The notes under the pieces are model-generated. The model searched no databases. It saw only the letters and a list, made by a program, of their open reading frames with translations, and was not told the origin of the DNA. The position numbers and the translations under genes are program-made. Below are positions 1 through 6,907 of a DNA stretch of 58,765 nucleotides, piece by piece. Origin of the DNA: Candidatus Gastranaerophilales bacterium (GTDB lineage: Bacteria > Cyanobacteriota > Vampirovibrionia > Gastranaerophilales > Gastranaerophilaceae); assembly GCA_944326685.1 (NCBI GenBank), contig CALVEV010000033.1:1-58765 (forward strand), in the 5' to 3' direction. Position 1 is the stretch's first letter. Every line of letters begins with the position of its first letter.

Positions 1-912
1 TTGTGTCTATCGGTGGTTTATTGTCGATTGGTGGCTTGTTATCGACAGGTGGTTTCGTATCCACAGGTGGTTTGTTATCTACCGGTGGCTTGTTGTCGAT
101 TGGCGGCTTAGTATCTGGCACGTCAGGCTCTACCGGTGGCTTATTGTCAATCGGCGGTTTGTTGTCTACCGGAGGCTTGTTATCTACCGGAGGTTTGTTA
201 TCCGCTGGCGGTTAATTGTCTACTGGAGGTGTAGTGTCCACTGGAGGTTTGTTATCATCCGGTGGCTTTGTATCTACCGGCGGTTTGTTATCAACTGGAG
301 GCTTGTTATCGACAGGCGGTTTGTTGTCCATTGGAGGCTTATTATCAATCGGTGGTTTCGTATCCACTGGCGGTTTATTGTCCACCGGAGGTTTATTATC
401 CACCGGAGGCTTAGTATCCACTGGAGGCTTGTTATCGACAGGCGGTTTGTTGTCCATTGGAGGCTTAGTATCCACTGGAGGCTTGTTATCGACAGGTGGT
501 TTGTTGTCCATTGGAGGCTTATTATCAATCGGTGGTTTCGTATCCACTGGAGGTTTATTGTCCACAGGTGGTTTGTTATCGATTGGCGGCTTAGTATCTG
601 GCACGTCAGGCTCTACCGGTGGCTTATTGTCAATCGGCGGTTTGTTGTCTACCGGAGGTTTGTTATCCACAGGCGGTTTATTGTCTACAGGAGGTTTAGT
701 GTCCACTGGAGGCTTGTTATCAACCGGTGGCTTTGTATCTACCGGAGGTTTGTTGTCGACAGGCGGCTTGTTATCGACCGGAGGCTTGTTATCCACTGGT
801 GGTTTGTTATCTACCGGAGGTTTTGTATCCGGCACATCAGGTTCTATCGGAGGTTTGTTATCAACCAGAGGTTTATTGTCCACTGGTGGTTTATTATCCA
901 CTGGCGGACGGT
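1..912. repeat. 18-bp tandem repeat array (Lys-Pro-Pro-Val-Asp-Asn)
   Basis: Degenerate 18-bp units encode KPPVDN/KPPVDT on the minus strand. The array runs from about position 912 to the left window edge, so its full length is not visible. About every 25 units or fewer a longer insert encoding EPDVPDTKPP appears (near 115-130, 597-612 and 832-847), giving a higher-order period. The frame stays open through the array except for one stop at 212-214. Many units differ only at third codon positions, which suggests expansion by slippage followed by drift under coding constraint. Confidence 0.9.
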
Positions 913-1363
913 CAGGTTTAGTTTCTTCATTTACCCCTACCCCTTTGTTTAAAACTTCTTCAAAGCTTTCATCGGCGTTCTTGATTAACTCTTCTCTTAT
1001 ATGGTTCTTTAATCTCTCATGACGCTCTTTGTTTTGGTCATAATAGTGCTCTGTTAAAGCATCTGCAACAGAATCTTCGTTCTGTAACTGCATCAAAAGC
1101 TCCGGTAATGTGTTAGGAAGATTCATTACCTTTTTGACATAACTTGAACGCTCCATACTCGCTAAATAATTCATCTTTAGCTGTTTGGGGGCTAACATTT
1201 CGGAACGAACTTGATTGACTAAACTCTCTGCTTGCTTGGTGACATTAGTTTCTGTTGTCTTGCTAATATCTACAGATGGGGCTTTTTCTGTTTTTTGGGT
1301 TTCAATCTTTTCTTTCTTCAGCTGTTTTTGTATTAAAAGCTTTCTTAAATACAAAGGGTCCAT
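212..1363 (-). CDS. Proline-rich repeat protein, probably prematurely stopped
   Basis: A 383-residue product if it starts at the ATG at 1363; a TTG 36 bases upstream is also in frame but neither start has a clear Shine-Dalgarno sequence. Residues 1 to about 145 are helical and charged, with a MNLPNTLPELL segment. The rest is the KPPVDN/T array, an extended proline-rich stalk of a kind often used as a spacer in surface proteins. No signal peptide or membrane segment is visible in this part. The stop at 212-214 replaces a lysine codon (AAA to TAA) and the array continues in frame beyond it, so the gene may be longer or a recent pseudogene. The stretch GVGVNE just before the array is a translated copy of the dispersed GGGGTAAAT repeat. 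Function unknown. Confidence 0.65.
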   Translation of the reverse strand: MDPLYLRKLLIQKQLKKEKIETQKTEKAPSVDISKTTETNVTKQAESLVNQVRSEMLAPKQLKMNYLASMERSSYVKKVMNLPNTLPELLMQLQNEDSVADALTEHYYDQNKERHERLKNHIREELIKNADESFEEVLNKGVGVNEETKPDRPPVDNKPPVDNKPLVDNKPPIEPDVPDTKPPVDNKPPVDNKPPVDNKPPVDNKPPVDTKPPVDNKPPVDTKPPVDNKPPVDNKPPVDNKPPIDNKPPVEPDVPDTKPPIDNKPPVDNKPPVDTKPPIDNKPPMDNKPPVDNKPPVDTKPPMDNKPPVDNKPPVDTKPPVDNKPPVDNKPPVDTKPPIDNKPPMDNKPPVDNKPPVDNKPPVDTKPPDDNKPPVDTTPPVDN

Positions 1364-1479
1364 AGTATATATTATTACTGGATTTTTGTAATAATGCAAC
1401 TAATTTATTAATTTTTCGTCTAAATTATATAGAAATATGTTTGTTTATTATTTTTTGTAAAGTGTGAGGAGATTTAACG

Positions 1480-2379
1480 ATGAGTACTAATCCTATTTTG
1501 AGTTATGAAAATGAGAATATCAAAACATTTAATTCTATTGCGATTGATGATGATATCCTACAAATGTATTTGAAAGATGTTGGTAAAACTAAAATGATTA
1601 ACCATAAAGAAGAACTAAGACTTGCTAAACTTATTGCAGAAGGAAGTCCAATCGAAGCAGAAAATGCTAAGAAAAAATTGGTTAATGCAAATTTGCGACT
1701 GGTTATAAGTATTGCTAAAAGATACATTGGGCAAGGTGTACTTTTTATGGATTTAGTTCAAGAAGGTTCTTTAGGGCTTATAAAAGCAGCTGAAAAATTT
1801 GATTATACAAAGAATTTCAGGTTTTCTACTTATGCAACTTGGTGGATTCGTCAAACTATTACAAGGGCTATCGCTAATAATTCTAAAACAATTCGTATCC
1901 CTGTTCATATGATTGATAAAATAAGGACTTATAAAAAAGAGTTTTCTCGTCTTAATTTTGAACTAGGTCGAGAACCAACTGATTATGAGATGATGAAACT
2001 ATTAAAACTTACTAAAAAGAAACTCCAATCCATCAAAAAAGCTATTATGTCTGAACCTATTAGTCTTGAAACACCTGTTACTGATGATTTGACAATTCAA
2101 GACTATATAATCGATGAAACTTATAAAACACCTGAAAAATATACCGAGAAAATATCTATGAGCAAAGATATTGAAGAATTATTAGAATATCTTGATGAAA
2201 GGGAAAAGAATATTATAATAAAAAGATTTGGGATAAATCAGCAAGAATGTGAAACATTAGAACAGTTAGGTAAATCAATGGGGTTTTCTAAAGAAAGAAT
2301 CAGACAGCTTGAAGGTGAAGCATTAAGAAAATTAAGGCGTAACGAAAATATCCAAGAAAATAAAGAATATTTGGTTTAA
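1480..2379 (+). CDS. RNA polymerase sigma factor, sigma-70 family (RpoD/SigA-like, group 2)
   Basis: A 299-residue sigma factor that directs RNA polymerase to promoters. Region 1.2 is near residues 25-55. Region 2 is complete at about residues 75-130, with the DLVQEG and YATWWIRQ core- and -10-binding motifs. Region 3 follows, and region 4.2 near the C-terminus contains [18 protein letters not shown], the -35 helix-turn-helix. It lacks the long acidic N-terminus of a primary RpoD, so an alternative group 2 or group 3 factor is more likely than the housekeeping one. The GAGGAG ribosome binding site lies about 8 bases before the ATG. It is monocistronic: a hairpin follows and the next gene is convergent. 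Regulon unknown. Confidence 0.9.
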   Translation: MSTNPILSYENENIKTFNSIAIDDDILQMYLKDVGKTKMINHKEELRLAKLIAEGSPIEAENAKKKLVNANLRLVISIAKRYIGQGVLFMDLVQEGSLGLIKAAEKFDYTKNFRFSTYATWWIRQTITRAIANNSKTIRIPVHMIDKIRTYKKEFSRLNFELGREPTDYEMMKLLKLTKKKLQSIKKAIMSEPISLETPVTDDLTIQDYIIDETYKTPEKYTEKISMSKDIEELLEYLDEREKNIIIKRFGINQQECETLEQLGKSMGFSKERIRQLEGEALRKLRRNENIQENKEYLV

Positions 2380-2386
2380 TTAAAAA

Positions 2387-2421
2387 TTTAATACTCCTCA
2401 ATTGTATTGGGGAGTATTAAA
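2387..2421. terminator. Bidirectional terminator hairpin
   Basis: A perfect 11-bp stem (2387-2397 with 2411-2421) and a 13-base loop lie between the convergent sigma-factor gene and the small gene at 2425-2649. A short T-rich run follows on the minus strand. Confidence 0.75.
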
Positions 2422-2424
2422 AAA

Positions 2425-2649
2425 TTATTTGGGGAGATTTTTGTATATCGCATTTACAAAATTATGATAATGAGAATGAAAATTGTTTATTTTATTAGAT
2501 ATTGTGATTATAAGATGTATAATTTTCTGATTTTCTTTGCCTAATTCTGTTATAGATAAGTCGTATAATATTTCTTCAAGACTTTTGATGATATTTAATT
2601 TTGCTTCTAAATTATCAGCTTCTTCTCTAATGCAATCTAATTTATTCAA
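2425..2649 (-). CDS. Small hypothetical helical protein
   Basis: I do not recognise this 74-residue protein. It is predicted all-helical with heptad-like leucines and isoleucines and no membrane segment. The start is best placed at the TTG at 2649, because an AAAAGGAG ribosome binding site (2658-2665) sits 8 bases upstream. An ATG at 2673 would place that site inside the gene and overlap the operator palindrome. It is transcribed divergently from the HTH regulator at 2716 and shares its operator region, so the two are probably co-regulated. A toxin-antitoxin-like pair is possible but unproven. Confidence 0.55.
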   Translation of the reverse strand: MNKLDCIREEADNLEAKLNIIKSLEEILYDLSITELGKENQKIIHLIITISNKINNFHSHYHNFVNAIYKNLPK

Positions 2650-2666
2650 AATATTTTCTCCTTTTA

Positions 2667-2713
2667 TTACCATTTGGTAATGATTTAATTACATTATATA
2701 TGATATATTACCA
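2667..2713. promoter_or_regulatory. Divergent promoter with TTACCA operator sites
   Basis: A 14-bp palindrome, TTACCATTTGGTAA, lies at 2667-2680 and a third TTACCA half-site at 2708-2713, three bases before the regulator's ATG. Between them is an AT stretch that contains TATAAT on the minus strand and TATGAT on the plus strand, suitable as -10 boxes for the two divergent genes. Very likely the autoregulatory operator of the adjacent HTH protein. Binding is inferred. Confidence 0.55.
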
Positions 2714-2715
2714 AT

Positions 2716-2949
2716 ATGCAATACTTAAAATATTTAGCTGAATTCTTGAAACAAAAGCGTATATCAACTAATAAAACATTAAATTCTTTTGCAAATTATG
2801 CAGATATTGAACCTGCGACATTATCTCGTTATGAAAATTCCCAAAGAAAAATTAGTTTGGAGTCTTTTATAAAAATTGCTAAGGGATTAGGTTTAACACC
2901 TGCAGAGTTGTTTGATGAATACGATAGTTATATTAAGAATAAAATATAA
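2716..2949 (+). CDS. XRE-family HTH transcriptional regulator
   Basis: A 77-residue protein that is almost entirely one Cro/C1-type HTH domain. Residues 8-65 contain FLKQKRISTNKTLNSFANYA, ATLSRYENSQRKIS and GLGLTPAELF, the usual helices 1 to 5 with the recognition helix around ATLSRYE. No ligand domain is present, so it probably binds DNA as a dimer and represses itself and the divergent gene at 2649. The ATG is close to the possible start of transcription and has no Shine-Dalgarno sequence, so the message may be leaderless. A strong terminator follows. Confidence 0.85.
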   Translation: MQYLKYLAEFLKQKRISTNKTLNSFANYADIEPATLSRYENSQRKISLESFIKIAKGLGLTPAELFDEYDSYIKNKI

Positions 2950-2970
2950 ATAATTTTATTAAACAAAACA

Positions 2971-3000
2971 AAAAGGACGATATTTAAATCGTCCTTTTTT
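2971..3000 (+). terminator. Rho-independent terminator of HTH gene
   Basis: A perfect 11-bp stem (2971-2981 with 2988-2998), a six-base loop and a T run reading on the plus strand. Confidence 0.85.
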
Positions 3001-3002
3001 CA

Positions 3003-3030
3003 TAAAAAAAAGGGGGTTGAATTAACCCCC
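3003..3030 (-). terminator. Rho-independent terminator after rplA
   Basis: On the minus strand GGGGGTT pairs with AACCCCC (3012-3018 with 3024-3030) and eight T residues follow. It lies just past the rplA stop and closes the rpmG-rplA operon. Confidence 0.85.
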
Positions 3031-3036
3031 AAAGTA

Positions 3037-3762
3037 TCAACCAACAATTTCTTTAACTTCTGTTGCCAAGTTTTTAGAATCAATCTTAATGCTTGGCCCC
3101 ATTGTAGTTGTTACGTATACAGACTTAACATAAGTACCTTTTGCTGCTGATGGTTTAGCTTTTAAAATAGCTTCTGCCAATGTAGCAAAGTTTTTCTTTA
3201 AGTCGTCTGCATTGAATTGAATTTTTCCAACAGGACAGTGAATCATACCTTGCTTGTCAGCACGGAATTCAACTTTACCTGCTTTTGCTGCTTGAACTGC
3301 TTGTGCAACATCTAATGTTACTGTACCAGTTTTAGGGTTTGGCATTAAACCTTTTGGACCTAATACTCTACCTAATTTACCTAACATACCCATACAATCA
3401 GGTGTTGCGATTAATGTATCAAATTCAAACCAACCATCTGAAATTTTGTCGATGATGTCTTCTGTTCCTGCAAAATCTGCGCCAGCTTCTTTTGCTTCAG
3501 TAACTTTTGCACCTTTTGCGATTACACAAACACGAACTTCTTTTCCTAATCCAGCTGGTAATACAACTGTTGAACGGATTTGTTGGTCTGCGTGTTTAAC
3601 ATCAATACCTAATCTCATGTGGCATTCTACTGTTTCGTTGAATTTAGAAATTTCTTTTGAAACTTCTTGTAATTTGTCTATCGCAGCAGAAATACTAGCT
3701 GGTTGTTCAAAACCTGCAAGTAATTCTTTTGTTTTTTGTTGTTTTTTTGTTAATTTTGCCAT
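3037..3762 (-). CDS. rplA: 50S ribosomal protein L1
   Basis: A 241-residue, full-length L1. It binds 23S rRNA at the L1 stalk and helps release deacylated tRNA; in many bacteria it also represses its own rplK-rplA mRNA. Family landmarks are [16 protein letters not shown] in the middle and the basic MAKLTKKQQ start. The ATG has an AAGGAAT-type ribosome binding site. It is the last gene of the operon: a terminator follows at once and rplJ/rplL, usually next, are not here. The 61-base gap to rplK contains a GGACAAAATTGTCC inverted repeat, which could be a regulatory or processing hairpin. Confidence 0.97.
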   Translation of the reverse strand: MAKLTKKQQKTKELLAGFEQPASISAAIDKLQEVSKEISKFNETVECHMRLGIDVKHADQQIRSTVVLPAGLGKEVRVCVIAKGAKVTEAKEAGADFAGTEDIIDKISDGWFEFDTLIATPDCMGMLGKLGRVLGPKGLMPNPKTGTVTLDVAQAVQAAKAGKVEFRADKQGMIHCPVGKIQFNADDLKKNFATLAEAILKAKPSAAKGTYVKSVYVTTTMGPSIKIDSKNLATEVKEIVG

Positions 3763-3823
3763 TTTTTTATTCCTTTCATGGTCATAGCGGACAATTTTGT
3801 CCTTCCATTTTTAAGTCACTAAA

Positions 3824-4249
3824 CTAATCTACTACTTTTACGCCCATTGATCTTGCTGAACCTTTGATCATCTTAACTGCTGCTTCCATAGAAGTTGCAT
3901 TTAAGTCGTCCATTTTAATCTTAGCGATTTCTTCTAATTGAGCCATTGTGATTTCTCCAACAACTTCTTTCTTAGTATTAGAAGCACCTTTAGATACGTT
4001 TAATGCTTTTTTGATTAAAATAGTTGCAGGTGGTGATTTTGTTACGAATGAGAAACTTCTGTCTTCATAAACATCAATTACAACCGGAATAACATAACCA
4101 GCTTGTGATTCTGTTTTCGCGTTGAATTGTTTACAGAAATCCATGATATTAACACCGTGTTGACCTAAAGCTGGACCAACTGGTGGTGATGGATTTGCTT
4201 TACCTGCTTGAATTTGTAGTTTAATTTTACCTACTACTTTTTTTGCCAT
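3824..4249 (-). CDS. rplK: 50S ribosomal protein L11
   Basis: A 141-residue, full-length L11, part of the GTPase-associated centre on 23S rRNA. The N-terminal domain has the proline-rich [20 protein letters not shown] switch region and the C-terminal rRNA-binding domain ends in [14 protein letters not shown]. An AAAGGAG ribosome binding site precedes the ATG. The 64-base nusG-rplK gap holds an unusually GC-rich inverted repeat at 4264-4293, a possible site for L1 autogenous control. Confidence 0.97.
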   Translation of the reverse strand: MAKKVVGKIKLQIQAGKANPSPPVGPALGQHGVNIMDFCKQFNAKTESQAGYVIPVVIDVYEDRSFSFVTKSPPATILIKKALNVSKGASNTKKEVVGEITMAQLEEIAKIKMDDLNATSMEAAVKMIKGSARSMGVKVVD

Positions 4250-4263
4250 TTTTGTCTCCTTTC

Positions 4264-4293
4264 GTGGTAATAACGGGGGGCGGCCCCTTCCAC
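4264..4293 (-). promoter_or_regulatory. GC-rich hairpin in the rplK leader
   Basis: GTGG pairs with CCAC around an inner GGGGCCGCCCC-type stem, just upstream of the rplK ribosome binding site. It stands out in AT-rich surroundings. L1 represses translation by binding an rplK leader structure in several bacteria; whether this is that site is inference. Confidence 0.35.
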
Positions 4294-4313
4294 ATTGCTA
4301 TTTATAAAATAAA

Positions 4314-4925
4314 TTATATCTTTTGTATTTGTTTGTATTCTAATTCAACCGGAGTTTCACGACCAAAGATTGATACGTTTGCTCTTAATTTTGCCTTATC
4401 AGGATATACTTCTGTAATTTCGCCGATAAATTCTGCAAATGGTCCTGATATGATTCTAACTTTATCACCAACTTTAACATCAAGCTCGATTTTTTGTGTT
4501 TGTGATGATGAACGGTTGATAATCTTTTTGATTTCACTGTCTTTTGCAGGAATAGGTTTTTTTGCTGAGCCAACAAATTTTGTTACACCTGCTGTATGTC
4601 TTACTACGTACCAGCTATCTTCATCCATTATCATTTCTACAAGTACATAGCCTGGGAAAATCTTTTCGTCTTTTTCTTGTTTCTTTCCACCTTTGATTTG
4701 GGTTACTGTTTTTTGTGGAACTTCTACACGGAAAATCTTGTCTGACATATTCATATATTCAATACGTTTTTCTAGGTTGCCTTTAACCTTGTTTTCGTAT
4801 CCTGAATATGTATGTACAATGTACCAACGTTTTTCAGCTTTTTTTGCCTTCTTTTCAGGTTCTTGAGATGCAGTTTCTTTTTCTGCTTCCATTTCTTCTA
4901 AGATATTTTCTTCGTTTTCAGCCAT
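4314..4925 (-). CDS. nusG: Transcription elongation/antitermination factor NusG
   Basis: A 203-residue protein that binds RNA polymerase and modulates pausing, termination and transcription-translation coupling. An acidic and lysine-rich extension of about 30 residues comes first. The NGN domain begins at RWYIVHTYSGYENKV and the C-terminal KOW domain is around VKVGDKVRIISGPFAEFIG. The length is typical once the extension is allowed for. It lies 9 bases after secE in the conserved secE-nusG-rplK-rplA order. Confidence 0.97.
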   Translation of the reverse strand: MAENEENILEEMEAEKETASQEPEKKAKKAEKRWYIVHTYSGYENKVKGNLEKRIEYMNMSDKIFRVEVPQKTVTQIKGGKKQEKDEKIFPGYVLVEMIMDEDSWYVVRHTAGVTKFVGSAKKPIPAKDSEIKKIINRSSSQTQKIELDVKVGDKVRIISGPFAEFIGEITEVYPDKAKLRANVSIFGRETPVELEYKQIQKI

Positions 4926-4934
4926 CTTTTCACC

Positions 4935-5132
4935 CTATCTGGTTGGAATTAACCCCAACACTGCTTTAAATATTATATCCAATAAATAAACTGATACTGT
5001 GAACGCAAATACTATAATTACTACAAAAACTGTTTCTGCAATTACCTGTCTTCTTTCTGGCCAATTAATCTTTGACCATTCTAAACGGACTGCTTTTAAG
5101 TATGCAATTATATTATTTAATGTATCGTTCAT
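4935..5132 (-). CDS. secE: Preprotein translocase subunit SecE
   Basis: A 65-residue, single-membrane-span SecE of the short bacterial type. It clamps SecY in the SecYEG channel. The conserved amphipathic segment LKAVRLEWSKINWPERRQV leads into one hydrophobic helix (VFVVIIVFAFTVSVYLL). The start is the ATG at 5132, preceded by AAGGAAAA. The open frame continues upstream through tRNA-Trp, so longer starts are artefacts. Confidence 0.93.
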   Translation of the reverse strand: MNDTLNNIIAYLKAVRLEWSKINWPERRQVIAETVFVVIIVFAFTVSVYLLDIIFKAVLGLIPTR

Positions 5133-5154
5133 TGTTTTTCCTTTTGTATAAAAT

Positions 5155-5227
5155 CGCGCCCTGAAGGACTCGAACCCTCGACATCCGGTTTTGGAGACCG
5201 ACGTTCTACCAACTGAACTAAGGACGC
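5155..5227 (-). tRNA. tRNA-Trp (anticodon CCA)
   Basis: A 73-base cloverleaf. The acceptor stem GCGTCCT pairs with AGGGCGC, the anticodon loop contains CTCCAAA and the T-arm reads GGTTCGAGTCC. The 3' CCA is not encoded. It lies between rpmG and secE, a placement seen in several phyla, and is presumably processed from the operon transcript. Confidence 0.95.
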
Positions 5228-5362
5228 AGGTAGAGGTCTTTTTACTCAACCTCTGTATTAATTTTTCAATGTATTAGTCCTTAGTCTTTATTATTTTTCT
5301 ACAAACTTGATATATAAATCAACTACCGTAGTGACCTAGGACAATCTACTTATGAAACTAAA

Positions 5363-5530
5363 CTATTTTGTTTCCTTGTGTACAGTTTTCTTTTGACATT
5401 TTGGACAATATTTGTTTAATTCCATTCTTTCTTTGTTTGTCTTTTTGTTTTTTGTTGTTGTGTAGTTTCTTTCTTTACATTCTTCGCAAGCTAAAACTAC
5501 CATTTTATCGTTTTTACCTTTGATTCCCAT
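5363..5530 (-). CDS. rpmG: 50S ribosomal protein L33
   Basis: A 55-residue zinc-ribbon L33 with two cysteine pairs (CEEC and CPKC), the C+ form. The start is the ATG at 5530 with an AAAAGGAAAA ribosome binding site; upstream in-frame codons are not needed. It is the first gene of the rpmG-tRNA-Trp-secE-nusG-rplK-rplA operon. The roughly 135-base gap to the tRNA shows no other gene. Confidence 0.93.
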   Translation of the reverse strand: MGIKGKNDKMVVLACEECKERNYTTTKNKKTNKERMELNKYCPKCQKKTVHKETK

Positions 5531-5569
5531 TTGTCTTTTCCTTTTTCTAGTTTGTTTCCTATTTAAAAA

Positions 5570-5592
5570 AGAATGTGCTATTGTCACATTCT
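5570..5592 (-). terminator. Hairpin upstream of rpmG
   Basis: An 8-bp stem, AGAATGTG with CACATTCT, is flanked by A and T runs on both strands. Read on the minus strand it ends in TTTTTT. It may terminate the HTH-like gene at 5698-5913 or act as an attenuator in the rpmG leader, since only 40 bases separate it from the rpmG start. Confidence 0.6.
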
Positions 5593-5697
5593 TTTTATTA
5601 TCGGCTATATAATCGTATATTAAACATGTTTAAATTGCAAATAATTTGTTACTAAATCTTAAGTTATTACATGCTTTCAAGGGATTTATATAAATTT

Positions 5698-5913
5698 TTA
5701 TTGGTTTTTCTTTTTGATTTCCAATTCATATCCTAAAAAGTCAAGAACATCTTGTACTAATTCAAATTTTATTGTCTTCTCTTTCAACATTCTTGAGAAA
5801 CTTGCAATTTGTACATTAGTTAGTTCTAATTCTTGCATTCTTTTAATTAATTTTCGCATTGATAGCCCATTACGAACAATCAAAACTTGTATTTCTTTTT
5901 TAATATCTAACAT
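5698..5913 (-). CDS. Small HTH-like protein (resembles DUF6471)
   Basis: A 71-residue protein starting at the ATG at 5913; a TTG 36 bases upstream is in frame but less likely. The pattern LDIKKEIQVLIVRNGLSMRK, LTNVQIASFSRML and FELVQDVLDFLGYELEI looks like a small XRE-type HTH of the DUF6471 kind, with the usual helix spacing. It is transcribed divergently from the gene at 6027 across a 113-base AT-rich gap, suggesting local regulation. DNA binding is inferred. Confidence 0.55.
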   Translation of the reverse strand: MLDIKKEIQVLIVRNGLSMRKLIKRMQELELTNVQIASFSRMLKEKTIKFELVQDVLDFLGYELEIKKKNQ

Positions 5914-5942
5914 ATTATAAATAGTAACTTTAGATATTTTTG

Positions 5943-5971
5943 TTGACAATTAGAATATATTTGTATATTTT
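5943..5971 (+). promoter_or_regulatory. Possible promoter for gene at 6027
   Basis: TTGACA at 5943-5948, then a TATTTT-like -10 box after 17 bases. Overlapping TATATT and TATACAAT boxes are also present, so the exact -10 is uncertain. Confidence 0.35.
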
Positions 5972-6026
5972 AATGTATACAATGTAATTATAAATATAAA
6001 CAAATATTAAAAAGATGTAGTTGTTT

Positions 6027-6230
6027 ATGAAAAATTTTAAATCAATTAATGAATTAAAAATAAAAATTAGTGATAATTCAGATAAAATTAAATATTTATT
6101 AAATCACGTATTAGATAAATTAGATAATGATAAAGAATCTTTTATGTTTGTTACTATGGCTATTGATTTTGCGATTGCTATTAAATATTATTCACAAGAT
6201 ATTGAGAATTTTCTTGAAGATAAAAAATAA
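6027..6230 (+). CDS. Small hypothetical helical protein
   Basis: A 67-residue protein, rich in lysine, aspartate and isoleucine, predicted helical and cytosolic. I do not recognise a family. The ATG at 6027 is preferred over a TTG six bases upstream. It is monocistronic, divergent from the HTH-like gene and followed by a good terminator. Size, helicity and the divergent regulator resemble the pair at 2425-2949, hinting at two copies of one kind of regulator plus partner module. Confidence 0.55.
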   Translation: MKNFKSINELKIKISDNSDKIKYLLNHVLDKLDNDKESFMFVTMAIDFAIAIKYYSQDIENFLEDKK

Positions 6231-6245
6231 AATTTTTATAAAAAA

Positions 6246-6268
6246 GAACGGTATTTTTGTACCGTTCC
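6246..6268 (+). terminator. Rho-independent terminator
   Basis: An 8-bp perfect stem, GAACGGTA with TACCGTTC, a six-base loop and a T-rich tail. Confidence 0.8.
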
Positions 6269-6299
6269 TTCTTTGTTATTGTTTTAGTAAATAAATTTA

Positions 6300-6478
6300 T
6301 CTCTTATTTACCCCTTCATTTACCCTTTCATTTACCCCTCGGGTTCACATCCGTTGGGTTCATTCTATTTACCCCTAGCTCCTGTGAAATCAAAGATTTC
6401 TACGTCGCTATCGTCCAGTGTCGCCCTGTACGCCTCCACCTTCGTGTAGCCGTTTCGGGCTCACATCCGTTGGGTTCT
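6300..6478. repeat. Dispersed repeat, copy 1 (ATTTACCCC plus blocks A and B)
   Basis: Three ATTTACCC-type motifs, then block A (ending in ACATCCGTTGGGTTC), a further ATTTACCCC motif, then a block B of about 110 bp (from AGCTCCTGTGAAATCAAAG through CACCTTCGTGTAGCCG). Block B recurs at 29248-29348 and, inverted, at 53140-53235. The copy ends at the stop codon of the gene at 6477-6728. No gene is supported inside it. Confidence 0.8.
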
Positions 6479-6728
6479 ATCTTAAGCTGATAGATATGCT
6501 TCTTGCTTTTTGGTTGTATAAAATTTTGTCTTCTCTTGATAACCAACCTAAGCCCATTTCTGCAAAGTTACCACTTAAGTCTAAATCTTTTTTCATTTTT
6601 GACATTGTAACTTCACCCTTTTCTGCTAAGTAATTGTAAATCTGACCTGCTGCATTGATGATTTCTTGTTGCATGTCTAAAACTTTTGTTGATGATTTTT
6701 TTGATGATGTTGATTTGTTTAACAACAT
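6477..6728 (-). CDS. Winged-helix protein, DUF2582-like
   Basis: An 83-residue protein starting at the ATG at 6728, with AAGGAGAAGG just upstream. After a short Ser/Lys-rich leader, residues 20-80 read QEIINAAGQIYNYLAEKGEV, SKMKKDLDLSG and MGLGWLSREDKI, matching the small winged-helix family DUF2582 (PF10771), thought to bind DNA. The gene is monocistronic and its 3' end abuts a dispersed repeat. Confidence 0.75.
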   Translation of the reverse strand: MLLNKSTSSKKSSTKVLDMQQEIINAAGQIYNYLAEKGEVTMSKMKKDLDLSGNFAEMGLGWLSREDKILYNQKARSISISLR

Positions 6729-6907
6729 AATTTCCTTCTCCTTAAATCTTTTTTTTAAAAGTTCCACAATAACCCTTTGCCTGCTCAAAAATAAAATGTT
6801 AAATTTTTATCCTTTGAACCTTCATAGTGTATAATTATACTAGTAAAATTTTTGATTTTTTGCAAGTAGTCTATACTCTTTTATGACAAAGTATTACAAA
6901 GGTCTAT

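Noticed and set aside
1..912. CRISPR-like array
   Set aside because: Units of 18 bp are contiguous with no spacers and stay in a coding frame; no cas gene is present. The same applies to the 45-bp array at 42815-43075.
3..1022. Long plus-strand open frames encoding Gly/Leu/Ser repeats
   Set aside because: They are the complement of the 18-bp repeat of the minus-strand proline-rich gene. A repeat with a length divisible by three and no stop in one frame keeps several frames open. The minus-strand frame alone leads into a normal non-repeat domain.
5133..5249. N-terminal extension of SecE
   Set aside because: The upstream frame runs through tRNA-Trp. The normal SecE start with a ribosome binding site is at 5132.
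6257..6633. Small plus-strand ORFs near 6.3-6.6 kb
   Set aside because: They lie in dispersed repeat DNA or opposite the DUF2582-like gene and have no ribosome binding site.
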